The notes: generated by a model not told the origin, from the letters alone. DNA of 64,000 bases from Clostridium sulfidigenes (GCF_000732635.1 NZ_JPMD01000024.1:1-64000); one strand, 5' to 3'; counted from the stretch's first letter, positions 1-8,893 are shown. Made by a program: numbers and translations.

Positions 1-330
1 TTTATTATTACATATATACATAAATATTATACCATAGTAGTTGAAAAAGTAAATACAGTAATAAAATAACTTTTACTTTTAAACATGTCCTCATACTAAT
101 TCTAGTAAAGAGTTTGTAATTAAGAGAATGAAGTGAGAAGTAGATATTATAGAAAATACTTATTGTAGGCATTAATAAGTACTAATAGGACAATTGTATA
201 AATTAGTAAGAATTCAATAATAGCATAAAAGTACTAAATACTGCGTATCTAAAGCCTTAATTAATGTTTCTAATAATAATATAATAGAATTAAGAAATTT
301 AAATAAAAATTTCATGAAAGAGGGATAATT
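1..330. other. AT-rich intergenic stretch, no gene seen
   Basis: No open frame with a plausible start and ribosome binding site is visible on either strand. The stretch is very AT-rich and has no strong hairpin. It should contain the promoter of the acetyltransferase gene that starts at 331, whose ribosome binding site (AGAGGG) lies at the right end. I cannot assign a promoter with confidence. Confidence 0.5.
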
Positions 331-924
331 ATGAAAAACTTAACATTAAGAGATGCAACGGAGGTGGATGCCCCCATTATCGCTGGTCTTATATATGATA
401 CTGAGGAAACACCAGATCATATTTGGGGCCAGGGCACTAAAGAGGAGATTTTAAATAGGATTCAATGGCTAGTATTAAGTCAGGAATCTAGATATTCATA
501 TTTAAATATAAAGGTAGCAGAACTAAATGGAAAGACCTGTGGAGCTATAATTCTTTTAAACAGTGAAGAAATATCTCATTTAGATACAAAAACTAGTTTT
601 GAATTACTTCATATGATAAAAGGAATTAAAGGAAAAATAAAATTTATAAAGGACCTTATTTTAGGAATGTACTTAAAAGAGGGTGGAGATAAAGAGCTTT
701 ATATAGCAAACTTAGCAACTACTAAAAAAGTTAGAGGTCTTGGAATAGGAAAAGAACTAATGAAGTTAGCAGAAAAGGTAGCTAAAGAAAAAGGATATAA
801 AGGTTGTTCACTGCTAGCTAAGGATGAGAAAGTAAGAAAGTTCTATGAAAACTTAGATTATAAATTTGAAAAAGAAGAAAAGTATTTTTCTCAATATTTA
901 TATAGAATGGTAAAAATGGTTTAA
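331..924 (+). CDS. GNAT family N-acetyltransferase
   Basis: This 197-residue protein looks like a GCN5-related N-acetyltransferase, which moves an acetyl group from acetyl-CoA to an amine. The acetyl-CoA pyrophosphate-binding signature is visible near residues 134-140 (VRGLGIG), after a beta strand with YIANLAT. The C-terminal part, with KVRKFYENLDYKFE, matches the usual end of the fold. The start ATG follows an AGAGGG ribosome binding site. It is monocistronic and ends just before a strong bidirectional terminator shared with the convergent alr gene. The substrate cannot be read from the sequence. Confidence 0.85.
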   Translation: MKNLTLRDATEVDAPIIAGLIYDTEETPDHIWGQGTKEEILNRIQWLVLSQESRYSYLNIKVAELNGKTCGAIILLNSEEISHLDTKTSFELLHMIKGIKGKIKFIKDLILGMYLKEGGDKELYIANLATTKKVRGLGIGKELMKLAEKVAKEKGYKGCSLLAKDEKVRKFYENLDYKFEKEEKYFSQYLYRMVKMV

Positions 925-984
925 TGTTATATATGTAAATTATAAGGACTAAATGTCCATGATATATATTACCTATGAAAAAAG

Positions 985-1016
985 GTCTTGTCATTTAGAA
1001 ATGACAAGACTTTTTT
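985..1016. terminator. bidirectional intrinsic terminator
   Basis: An 11-bp perfect stem (985-995 with 1000-1010) and a 4-nt loop are followed by six T on the plus strand and preceded by an A-run that gives a U-tract on the minus strand. It lies between the convergent GNAT and alr genes and can serve both. Confidence 0.9.
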
Positions 1017-1018
1017 CA

Positions 1019-2180
1019 TTATATGTTGTTTCTAACTTTAAATACTTCTTTATTCTTAATATATACTCTAGGAATTCTGGATTTAATTCTGCAAAGAATT
1101 TCGTAGTTTATTGTGCCTAAGGCTTCTGCCATATCATCAGCGTTAAATTTTAAGTCTCCTTCTCCACCTAAAATAATAACTTCATCACCAGTTTTTACAT
1201 TTTCTATGTCTGTTACATCAATCATACACTGATCCATACAAATTCTACCTAGAATGCTAGCAAATTTACCATTTACAATTACCTTAGCATTTTCACTTAA
1301 TGCTCTAGGATAACCATCTCCATAGCCTATTGGTAGTGTAGCTACAATAGTTTTTTTATTGGTTTTAAAGGTTTTACCATAACTTATATACATATCCTTA
1401 TGCAATTCTTTTACATGGGCTACCTTTGCTTTCAAAGTTAGAGCTGGTTTTACTGAAAGGTTATCCTTAGAAACTTCTTTAGAAGGGTAATAACCATAAA
1501 GTATAATGCCTGGTCTCACGCCATTTAAATAAGTTTCAGGCATATCTATAATTGCTCCACTATTAGAAATATGTTTTAACGGAATTTCAATTCCAAGAGC
1601 TTTTAAATCCGCAATAACCTTTTTAAATTTAAAAAGTTGTTCATTGGCATAGGATTTGTCTTTTTCATCAGAGGTGGAGAAGTGAGAATATATTCCAATC
1701 ACTTCTAAACCTTCTAAGTTATAAACTTCATTTATAGTTTTATCGGTATCATCACCAGGGAGAAATCCTATTCTACCCATACCAGTATCTATGGCAATAT
1801 GGATTTTAGCTTTTTTATTAAAGCTTAAGGCTATTTTTGATAGTTCCTTTGCATAATCTAAATCATATACTGTTTGCTCAATATCATAATTTATTAGCTC
1901 TTCGCCTAAGTATAAAGGAGTATATCCTAAAATTACTATAGGAGCATTAATATTATTTTCTCTAAGTTCTATGGCTTCTGTCAGCATTGCTACAGCGAGT
2001 CTAGAGGCTCCATTTTCTAAAAGGGTAGGAACAACATCTACAGCTCCATGTCCATAGCAATCTGCTTTTACGATAGCAATGAGCTCTTTATCTCCAACTA
2101 ATTTTTTTTATATTTTTTGTGTTAGTGGCTATTGTATCTAAATTTATCTCAGCCCATACAGGTCTCATTATTTTTTCCAT
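1019..2180 (-). pseudogene. alr: alanine racemase, frameshifted near the N-terminus
   Basis: This is a PLP-dependent alanine racemase, which makes D-alanine for peptidoglycan. The start is the ATG at 2180-2178, preceded by an AGGTG ribosome binding site. The reading frame begins MEKIMRPVWAEINLDTIA and stops after about 30 codons because a run of eight A (minus strand; T run at 2102-2109) shifts the frame. With seven A the frame reads on as [21 protein letters not shown], which holds the PLP lysine, and gives a normal 386-residue enzyme. The downstream frame (from 1987) keeps the SYGKT tyrosine region and the MDQCMID motif. Translation from the internal Met at 1987 would lack the PLP lysine, so it is not a sensible alternative. 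Sequencing error, slippage or real loss are all possible. Confidence 0.85.
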
Positions 2181-2330
2181 TGTTACACCTCGTAATTTCT
2201 TTCATTATTTCTAGTAAGCTATTTTAGTTATATTCATTAAGAATTTACTTCGTTATATCAAGTGAAACTTACCTTATACTATTATTTTAGTATAATTACA
2301 TTAAATCACAAGAACCAGTTAGTACAGGAT

Positions 2331-3794
2331 TTATTGATAAGGTGGTTTACTTAGCTTTTTTACATTATCACCAATTATTTTTATTCCTACTTTGATATCT
2401 TCATCACTTACTCTACCAAAGCCTATTCTAAAGCAGTCCTTGCCTTTGCCACTATTTATATAAAAGATATCACCAGGCATAAATAGCACATTATCCTTAT
2501 AACATATATCTAGAAGTTGTCTTGCATCTATATTATTTTTAAGCTTAATAAATATATGAAGGCCACCTTCTCCAGTAACATATTCATAAGGGATGTACTC
2601 ATTTATCATTTCCATAACCAGATTATACTTATCTCTATAATATTTTCTTACATTTTTTACATACCTACTAAAGGCTCCACTTTTTAAGTAATAGTAAAAG
2701 GAAGCTTGATCAAGGAAAGAACAGTGAATGGTTCTACCTCTTTTTACACTTTCTAAAACATCAATCAAATCTTTACTTGCTAAAATCCATCCAATTCTAA
2801 GACCTGGAAAGAGTATTTTAGAAAGACTGCCAATATAGATTATACTATTACCCATGCCACTTAATGATGCTATGGGATCGATGGGAGAGCTAGAGTATAG
2901 AAGCTCTTCATTAAATCCATCTTCAATTATAGGTACAGAGTACTGTCTAAAAAGATTATAAATTTCTTTTCTTCGTTTGGTTTTAGTTACAATACCTGTA
3001 GGATTATTATAAGAAGGGATTATATATCCAAATTTAGGATTATACTTTTCAAGCTTCATTTGTAAATCTTCTAAATCCATACCTTCTTCATTCATTTTTA
3101 CCTGGATAACTTCAATTTCATGGGATTTCATAATTTTTAATGCTGTATTATGGGTAGGTTCTTCACAAAGGATTATATCTCCTTTTTTAGTTAAAGAACC
3201 TATAATAATATCAAAGGCTTCAGTAAAACCGTTAGTGATTAATATATCTCTACCTTCAGTATTAACTCTTTTTTCCTCCATATACTGAAGAAAATATTGG
3301 ATTAAAGGGGCATATCCCTTAGCATATCCATAGTTTAATAGGTTTTCTTCCTCATAAGTCCAAGCATCTAAGAGAGCTCTTTTAAAGTCATCCATATTAA
3401 AGAGACTAGGTTCAGGGGCAATAGATTTAAAGGAAATCATATTGTTTTTATAGGGAAGTTCACTTTTAATAATATCAAGATCTCTAAGGGTATCAGCATA
3501 ATTGTTAATCATATTCATAAAATTAATATTATATTCTTCACAGGTGTTTTTAGTCTCCATTAAAATAAAGGTACCAACACCCCTCTTAGTAGTTATTATT
3601 CCTTTGCTTTCCAGTTCTTCATAGGCAGCAATGACAGAATTCCTACTTATGTTTAAAAGCTTACTTGCTTCTCTTGTGGAAGGCAGTTTACTATCTTTTT
3701 TTAATTCACCCTTTTTTATTCCATTAATGATATGTGTTTCTAGTTGCATATAAATAGGTTCATCCTTATTTATAATTAGAGTAGAAAATATCAT
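2331..3794 (-). CDS. MocR-type PLP-dependent transcriptional regulator (GntR HTH + aminotransferase)
   Basis: The protein of about 487 residues joins an N-terminal GntR winged helix (LPSTREASKLLNISRNSV, roughly residues 38-55) to a class I aminotransferase domain. The PLP lysine sits in GSLSKILFPGLRIGW. This is the MocR/PdxR architecture, where PLP or an amino-acid adduct controls DNA binding. I chose the ATG at 3794 because AGGTGG lies about 8 bases upstream; the GTG codons further out overlap that site. It lies 150 bp upstream of alr on the same strand. MocR proteins often control neighbouring PLP-enzyme or D-alanine genes (DdlR and PdxR are known cases), so alr is a reasonable target. That target is inference. 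Confidence 0.88.
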   Translation of the reverse strand: MIFSTLIINKDEPIYMQLETHIINGIKKGELKKDSKLPSTREASKLLNISRNSVIAAYEELESKGIITTKRGVGTFILMETKNTCEEYNINFMNMINNYADTLRDLDIIKSELPYKNNMISFKSIAPEPSLFNMDDFKRALLDAWTYEEENLLNYGYAKGYAPLIQYFLQYMEEKRVNTEGRDILITNGFTEAFDIIIGSLTKKGDIILCEEPTHNTALKIMKSHEIEVIQVKMNEEGMDLEDLQMKLEKYNPKFGYIIPSYNNPTGIVTKTKRRKEIYNLFRQYSVPIIEDGFNEELLYSSSPIDPIASLSGMGNSIIYIGSLSKILFPGLRIGWILASKDLIDVLESVKRGRTIHCSFLDQASFYYYLKSGAFSRYVKNVRKYYRDKYNLVMEMINEYIPYEYVTGEGGLHIFIKLKNNIDARQLLDICYKDNVLFMPGDIFYINSGKGKDCFRIGFGRVSDEDIKVGIKIIGDNVKKLSKPPYQ

Positions 3795-4012
3795 ATTTAA
3801 CACCACCTATTTTTATTAATTGTATTCCTATAAAAGTTATCATAAGAATACAAAGTAAAAAAGATTCAAGTTTGCATTGGTTATCTTTACAAAACCAAAC
3901 AAAAGAATCACTTAAAAATAGTTTATTAGAAAAATAAGTTAGTTTCAATAGAAAAACAAGAATAATTGTTGTAGAATATTAATAGAAATTTTGAAATACT
4001 TAGGAGGACATC

Positions 4013-4618
4013 ATGAATAGTTTAGTTATTGTATTTTTATTAGCAGTAGTAGGAGGGGTTATTGGATGGGTAACAAACATATTAGCCATAAAGCTTATGT
4101 TTAGACCAATTAATCCAATTAAAATTCCATTAATAAATTTAGAGATAATAGGATTAATTCCAAAGAGAAAAAATGAAATAGCACATAATATTGGGGAAGT
4201 GGTGGCAAAGGAATTATTGTCAATTGATGATGTAATAAAAAATGCAATCACAGAAGAAGATAAGGTTATATTTAGTCAGTTAGTTAAAAATAAGATAAGA
4301 AATTTAGTGGCAGGAAAGATGGATTTTGTGCCAGCACCCTTTAGAATCATGGTTCAAGGACCTATAGATAACATTATAGAGGAAGAAGTTGATGGGGCTT
4401 TAAAGGAAATGGAAAGTGAAGCTGTTAATCATATCAAAGATAAAGTAGATATTAAAGAAATGGTTGAAGAAAAAATAAATGAGTTGGATTTACAAGAACT
4501 TGAAAGAATTATTATAAATGTAGCTAAAAAGGAATTAAAACATATTGAAGTTTTGGGCTTTATCTTAGGAGCTGCAATAGGTATAGTTCAAGGATTAGTG
4601 GTTATGCTCTTTAAATAA
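4013..4618 (+). CDS. DUF445 family membrane protein
   Basis: The 201-residue protein has an N-terminal membrane segment (about residues 3-25) with GWVTNILAIKLMFRP, a C-terminal hydrophobic segment (about 181-200) and a charged helical middle. This matches the short clostridial version of the DUF445/YheB family; the N-terminal WxTNxLAIKMLF-like motif is the family signature. Its function is not known. The ATG follows a perfect AGGAGG. It is transcribed divergently from the MocR gene and upstream of the preQ1 riboswitch operon, with no sign of a shared job. Confidence 0.82.
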   Translation: MNSLVIVFLLAVVGGVIGWVTNILAIKLMFRPINPIKIPLINLEIIGLIPKRKNEIAHNIGEVVAKELLSIDDVIKNAITEEDKVIFSQLVKNKIRNLVAGKMDFVPAPFRIMVQGPIDNIIEEEVDGALKEMESEAVNHIKDKVDIKEMVEEKINELDLQELERIIINVAKKELKHIEVLGFILGAAIGIVQGLVVMLFK

Positions 4619-4699
4619 GAATATACATAATTATAGATAAGCGGTTGATATGAAGTATAAAATATGATATGTTAAATTAAGAATTTAATAAAAAATCCA

Positions 4700-4796
4700 C
4701 AGAATTCTGTGGGAGAGGTTCGTAACCATCCCTCTATAAAAAACTAGGGAATAAGACTTATATGGTCGTGCTATACCCTTAGTGCGACCTTTTTTA
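4700..4796 (+). promoter_or_regulatory. preQ1-I riboswitch with transcription terminator
   Basis: The aptamer core is a short stem AGAGG (4714-4718) with CCTCT (4731-4735), a TTC-GTAACC loop and the A-rich tail ATAAAAAACTAGG (4736-4748). This matches the preQ1 class I consensus, in the version where ACC in the loop pairs with the terminal GG. A terminator follows (GGTCG at 4764-4768 with CGACC at 4785-4789, then T6). The tail CTAGGG (4744-4749) can also pair with CCCTTAG inside the terminator (4776-4782), which gives a plausible antiterminator switch. PreQ1 binding would end transcription before the queuosine salvage genes. Confidence 0.9.
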
Positions 4797-4809
4797 GGTT
4801 GTATTTTTT

Positions 4810-4841
4810 ATGCCTTGGGATGGAGCTCAAGGCATTTTTTT
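4810..4841 (+). terminator. second terminator-like hairpin after the preQ1 riboswitch
   Basis: The 8-bp stem ATGCCTTG (4810-4817) with CAAGGCAT (4828-4835), running into seven T, lies between the riboswitch terminator and the ribosome binding site of the next gene. It looks like another intrinsic terminator, placed in tandem with the first. Confidence 0.75.
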
Positions 4842-4870
4842 ATGTTTTTATTAAGAAAGGAAGAGAAAAG

Positions 4871-5851
4871 ATGGATAAGAGAAAAGTAATAATAGATTGT
4901 GATCCAGGAATTGATGATTCATTGGCTATAATTCTTGCACTAAAATCAGAGGAGATAGATGTTAAAGGGATAACTATAGTATCGGGGAATGTCCATGGAA
5001 AAAAAGGGGCAGAGAATGCATTAAAGATACTTAAAGAACTAAATAGGTTAGATATACCAGTGTATCTTGGGGAATGCGAACCTATGGAAAGAAAATTAAT
5101 TACTGCAGAGGATACCCATGGAAGAGATGGACTTGGTGAAAGTTTCTTACCAAGGGTAGAGGAGGTAACCTATAAAGAAGGTGCAGTAAATTTTATTCTA
5201 GATGAGTTAAAATCAGAGGATATCACAATTATCGCATTGGGTCCTTTAACTAATATAGCAAAAGCTTTAGAAAAAGATTGTGAAGTTACAAGAAAGATGA
5301 AGGAGTTAGTTCTTATGGGAGGAGCTTTTAAGAGCTTTGGGAATTGTTCTCAAGTAGCAGAGTTTAATTTCTGGGTTGACCCTCATGGTGTAGAAAAAGT
5401 CTTTAAGGAATTAAAAAGGAAGATTACCATGGTGGGATTAGATGTTACTAGACAATGTGTTTTAACTCCCAATTATATTGAGATGATAAGGCAGTTTAAT
5501 GAACCTCTTGGAGAGTTAATTGTAAAGATAACTAAATTTTATGTGGACTTTCATTGGAACCAAGAAAGAACCTTAGGATGTGTAATTAATGATCCACTAG
5601 CAATAGCATATTTTATTAATCCTGAATTATGTTCTGGAAAGGAATATTTTGTAGATATAGTTACAGAGGGAAAAGCTATAGGAATGACACTGGTGGATGA
5701 AGGGGATTTTTATAGAGAAAAACCAAATTGTCTAGTGTTAACAGAGGTAAATTCAAAAGGTTTTATGGAAATGTTTCTAACAAGAATTTTTCCAAAACAT
5801 AAAGAAGATATAATATCAATTTTAAATAATTCTAAATATGGACTAAATTAA
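4871..5851 (+). CDS. queK: nucleoside hydrolase, probable queuosine hydrolase QueK
   Basis: The 326-residue protein belongs to the inosine-uridine nucleoside hydrolase family. The calcium-binding motif DCDPGIDD is at residues 9-16 and LGPLTNIAKAL is near 124. General family members cleave the N-glycosidic bond of ribonucleosides. A preQ1 riboswitch upstream, a QrtT-like transporter and a QueL-like radical SAM gene downstream point to queuosine hydrolase (QueK), which frees queuine from queuosine. The start is the ATG at 4871 behind a GGAAGAG-like site; a longer in-frame start at 4799 would read through the terminator hairpin and is unlikely. The specific substrate is inferred from context. 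Confidence 0.8.
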   Translation: MDKRKVIIDCDPGIDDSLAIILALKSEEIDVKGITIVSGNVHGKKGAENALKILKELNRLDIPVYLGECEPMERKLITAEDTHGRDGLGESFLPRVEEVTYKEGAVNFILDELKSEDITIIALGPLTNIAKALEKDCEVTRKMKELVLMGGAFKSFGNCSQVAEFNFWVDPHGVEKVFKELKRKITMVGLDVTRQCVLTPNYIEMIRQFNEPLGELIVKITKFYVDFHWNQERTLGCVINDPLAIAYFINPELCSGKEYFVDIVTEGKAIGMTLVDEGDFYREKPNCLVLTEVNSKGFMEMFLTRIFPKHKEDIISILNNSKYGLN

Positions 5852-5870
5852 GAGGAGGAAGGTTAGAAAT

Positions 5871-6431
5871 ATGAATAGTAAAAAGAATAAGGGAATTATT
5901 TTTATGGGTTTAGCAGTAGCTATAAACTTAGTAGGAGGATTTATAGCATTATCATTAAAACTTCCAATTTACATTGATACTATAGGAACTATTTTAGTTT
6001 CAATATTATTTGGACCAGTAAGTGGAGCTGTGGTTGGAGGATTATCATCAATTATTAATGGTATAACCTTTGATCCTATTTCATTTTATTTTTTACCAGT
6101 ACAATTAGTAGTGGGGATAGGTACAGGAATGTTATTTAAAGGTGAGAAGGTTGGAGTTTTAAAGTCGATTTTAAGAATATTATTAATTACAGTTTTAGGT
6201 TCAGCAACAGCGGCAGTTATTGCTTCCTTTGTTTTTCAAGGGATAACTTCCTCAGGTTCAAGTATTTTAGTTGCAATACTTAAAAACTCTGGAATTAGTA
6301 TTATTACAGCAGTTTTTTCTACTCAGATTTTTACAGATTTATTAGATAAAGCTGTGAGCTTTGGATTAGTTTTTACAGTTATTAAAATGTTACCATTAGA
6401 TATTAAAAGCAATATTGTTGGGGATGAATAG
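5871..6431 (+). CDS. qrtT: ECF transporter S component, QrtT-like (queuosine precursor uptake)
   Basis: The 186-residue very hydrophobic protein has about five to six membrane segments and the GTILVSILFGPVSGAVVGG stretch typical of S components of energy-coupling factor transporters. It follows the hydrolase by 19 bp and overlaps or abuts the radical SAM gene, all behind a preQ1 riboswitch. Members of this type in such clusters are named QrtT and are thought to bring in queuosine or queuine. The EcfA/T energising module is not in the window and is presumably shared. Assignment of substrate is by context. Confidence 0.78.
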   Translation: MNSKKNKGIIFMGLAVAINLVGGFIALSLKLPIYIDTIGTILVSILFGPVSGAVVGGLSSIINGITFDPISFYFLPVQLVVGIGTGMLFKGEKVGVLKSILRILLITVLGSATAAVIASFVFQGITSSGSSILVAILKNSGISIITAVFSTQIFTDLLDKAVSFGLVFTVIKMLPLDIKSNIVGDE

Positions 6432-6432
6432 T

Positions 6433-7122
6433 ATGGATAGATATAATATAATAACAGGGAAAAATAAAAGAGAAATAGTATTACTAAAGGCATTTCCATG
6501 TGTTTGGGGGAAGTGTACATTTTGTGATTATATAGAGGATAATTCAACAAACTCTTCAGAAATCAATGATATAAATAAAAATGTGTTAAAGGAAGTAAAA
6601 GGAACATATGGTACCTTAGAAGTGATTAATTCAGGAAGCTGCTTTGAATTACCTATTGAAACCTTGGAAAGCATTAGAAAAATAGTAATAGAAAAGAATA
6701 TAAAAAAGATGTTCTTAGAAAGTCATTGGTGCTATATAAGTAGATTACAAGAAATGAGAGATTTCTTTGGAATTGAAGTTATTTTTAAAATTGGAGTTGA
6801 AAGTTTTGATAATAATTTTAGAAATTTAGTGTTAAATAAAAATGCTAGATTTAAAGATTATAAGGAAGTTAGAAAGTATTTTAGCTCAGTATGCTTAATG
6901 GTAGGTATAAAAGGACAAAGTAAAGAAATGATTAAAAGAGATATTGATATAGTATTAAGTCATTTTGATTATGGAACAATAAATATATTTACAGAAAATA
7001 CTACGGATATTAAGAGAGATGAAGAATTAATAAGTTGGTTTGAAAAGGAATATAATTTCCTTAAGGATGTTAGTAAAATTGAAGTGTTATTTGAAAATAC
7101 AGATTTTGGAGTAGGGGATTAA
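6433..7122 (+). CDS. queL: radical SAM protein, probable queuine lyase QueL
   Basis: The protein of about 229 residues has three clustered cysteines, Cys23, Cys28 and Cys31, in FPCVWGKCTFCDY. They form a CX4CX2C motif, not the canonical CX3CX2C of radical SAM enzymes, and should hold the 4Fe-4S cluster. Size, motif and operon (riboswitch, QueK-like and QrtT-like genes) fit QueL, which converts queuine to preQ1 so that the ordinary tRNA-guanine transglycosylase pathway can use it. I placed the start at the ATG at 6433, 8 bases after GGGGA; ATG 6424 is an alternative. The gene overlaps or touches the end of qrtT, which suggests translational coupling. Confidence 0.8.
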   Translation: MDRYNIITGKNKREIVLLKAFPCVWGKCTFCDYIEDNSTNSSEINDINKNVLKEVKGTYGTLEVINSGSCFELPIETLESIRKIVIEKNIKKMFLESHWCYISRLQEMRDFFGIEVIFKIGVESFDNNFRNLVLNKNARFKDYKEVRKYFSSVCLMVGIKGQSKEMIKRDIDIVLSHFDYGTINIFTENTTDIKRDEELISWFEKEYNFLKDVSKIEVLFENTDFGVGD

Positions 7123-7150
7123 TTTTAAGAATTGCCTTATTAAAAGATAG

Positions 7151-7187
7151 AATATACGAGGTGAGCTAATTACTCACCTCGTATATT
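7151..7187. terminator. bidirectional terminator hairpin
   Basis: A perfect 15-bp stem (7151-7165 with 7173-7187) with a 7-nt loop lies between the convergent queL and ddl genes. The flanks are AT-rich on both sides. Confidence 0.85.
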
Positions 7188-7188
7188 A

Positions 7189-8082
7189 TTATATTAACGA
7201 AAATTCAATAATCTTATCTAGTAAAGTTGAATATTCCATGTTAGCAGCTTTTGCACTTTTGGGGAATAGAGAATTTTTGGTCATACCAGGTAAAGTGTTT
7301 AGTTCTATTACATAGGGTTTATCATTACTTACCATTATATCTACTCTTGCGTAAGCTTTACAATCAAAGAGCCTATAACATTTTTTAGATATTTCATTGA
7401 TTTCATTTTCAAGGGATTCTGAAAGAATAGCTACTTCCTCTAAGGTATCTGTATCATTGTACTTAGATTCATAATCAAAGAAAGTTCCTCTATGGATTAT
7501 AGATAGAATAGGTAATGTGTCACCATTCAATAGGGGAACGGTGTACTCGCTACCATTTATATATTCTTCTATAATTATTTCATCACCATACTTAAATCCT
7601 TCTAAAATAGCATTCCTAAGTTCTTCACGGCTATAAACTAAAGAAATTCCAATACTTGAACCACCACTGTTAGGTTTAACTATCATAGGGTATTTTAATT
7701 CTTCTATCTTTTTTAAATTTACACCTTCGTGTTTGTATAGATTAATTCCATTTGCTATAGGAATACCCTCAGCTTTAAGAATTCGCTTACATTGTTTTTT
7801 ATTCATGCAAAGGGCACTAGTCAAAGGATTACTTCCGGAGTAGGGAATTCCTACACTTTCCAAGATACTTTGAATAGCACCATCTTCTCCAAATTCCCCA
7901 TGAAAGGCTAAAAAAGCAAAATCTAAGTCGTGAATTTTATCTATAACTTCGTTTTTAGAGTTTATAATCATAGGAATTACTTCATATTTATCTTTATTTA
8001 GGTTTTTAATTATTTCTTCTCCAGATAAAAGGGATATTTCTCGCTCAAAGGAAATTCCACCCATTAATACTCCAACTCTCAT
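7189..8082 (-). CDS. ddl: D-alanine--D-alanine ligase
   Basis: The 297-residue ATP-grasp ligase joins two D-alanines for peptidoglycan. Visible are the N-terminal VGVLMGGISFEREIS stretch, the YPMIVKPNSGGSSIGIS ATP-grasp loop, and the C-terminal ARVDIMVSNDKPYVIELNTLPGMT with the metal-binding Glu and Asn. Length is normal for the short Ddl type. The ATG follows GAGGAGA. It lies in the same neighbourhood as alr and murE but is its own unit, convergent with the queuosine operon. Confidence 0.93.
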   Translation of the reverse strand: MRVGVLMGGISFEREISLLSGEEIIKNLNKDKYEVIPMIINSKNEVIDKIHDLDFAFLAFHGEFGEDGAIQSILESVGIPYSGSNPLTSALCMNKKQCKRILKAEGIPIANGINLYKHEGVNLKKIEELKYPMIVKPNSGGSSIGISLVYSREELRNAILEGFKYGDEIIIEEYINGSEYTVPLLNGDTLPILSIIHRGTFFDYESKYNDTDTLEEVAILSESLENEINEISKKCYRLFDCKAYARVDIMVSNDKPYVIELNTLPGMTKNSLFPKSAKAANMEYSTLLDKIIEFSLI

Positions 8083-8437
8083 ATATACATCTCCTCAAAT
8101 TTATATTCTTATACTATAATAATATTTCAACGAAAAAAAATAGAAAGTACCATTAAGTAATGGATTTTAGATAAGGGTGGTTTGATAAGGCAACTTAATT
8201 TTTAAAATTGTCATTTTATTTGTATTGCTAGTACACAAATGAGTTTACATTATATTATAAATTATATGGAATATAAGTACCGCATGGTGTATAATTATTC
8301 TCAATATAGGAATATAATGGATAACATTGGTGTATGTATGAACAATTTATATAGCAAACATGAATTACATCTAAATTTATCTATGGATAGGTAAAATAAG
8401 TGTTTAAAACATATCCATATTTTATATAGGAGGAGAA
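8083..8437. other. intergenic region between divergent genes, no feature recognised
   Basis: This 355-bp AT-rich stretch separates the divergent ddl and the small membrane-anchored gene at 8438. It must hold both promoters. I see no strong hairpin, no open frame with a ribosome binding site, and no repeat. Confidence 0.5.
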
Positions 8438-8893
8438 ATGAAAAGAAAGATATTTATAGGAATATTAGTCATAGTAGCAATAGGGATAATATATATCATT
8501 TATCCTAAACAGGGAACTTTTGAAGAGTTTATTATAAATAGGTATAACATGGATAATTGTACCAGCGTAACCTTTTTTTCTTTAAAAGGAGGAATTGATT
8601 CTTCTGAATCATGGAATATATATAAAGAAGAAAAGACAATGAAATTTATAGATTATATGAAGAATGTGAAAATGAAGGAAAATAGAAGTAGTGATTATGG
8701 AATGGAATATTTGATGACAATTATAGGATCATATAAGGAAGAGGGTTCAACAGGTCCAATAAGAATTGATATAGCTTGGATTAATGAAAAAGAGATTATG
8801 ATAAGTTATAAAGGACAAAAAAGAAGGTATTATAAAATAGTAGATGAAGACTTTAGTATGGACAAGATTAAAGTATTACTAAAAGATGGGTAA
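8438..8893 (+). CDS. small membrane-anchored hypothetical protein
   Basis: I do not recognise this 151-residue protein. Residues 5-22 (IFIGILVIVAIGIIYIIY) form a single N-terminal membrane anchor, and there is no lipobox cysteine, so the rest probably faces the outside. The remaining domain is mixed polar with alternating strands (IRIDIAWINEKEIMISYKG) and one Cys near residue 41. The ATG follows AGGAGGAG. It is monocistronic, upstream of pncB but separated by 159 bp. No function can be stated. Confidence 0.6.
   Translation: MKRKIFIGILVIVAIGIIYIIYPKQGTFEEFIINRYNMDNCTSVTFFSLKGGIDSSESWNIYKEEKTMKFIDYMKNVKMKENRSSDYGMEYLMTIIGSYKEEGSTGPIRIDIAWINEKEIMISYKGQKRRYYKIVDEDFSMDKIKVLLKDG

Noticed and set aside
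1019-1987. A shorter alanine racemase starting at the internal Met at 1987
   Set aside because: It lacks the PLP lysine segment (VKADCYGHG) that is encoded just upstream in the same frame; the true start is at 2180 with a ribosome binding site.
4799-4870. N-terminal extension of the nucleoside hydrolase
   Set aside because: It would be encoded by the second terminator hairpin; the ATG at 4871 has a ribosome binding site and matches the family start.
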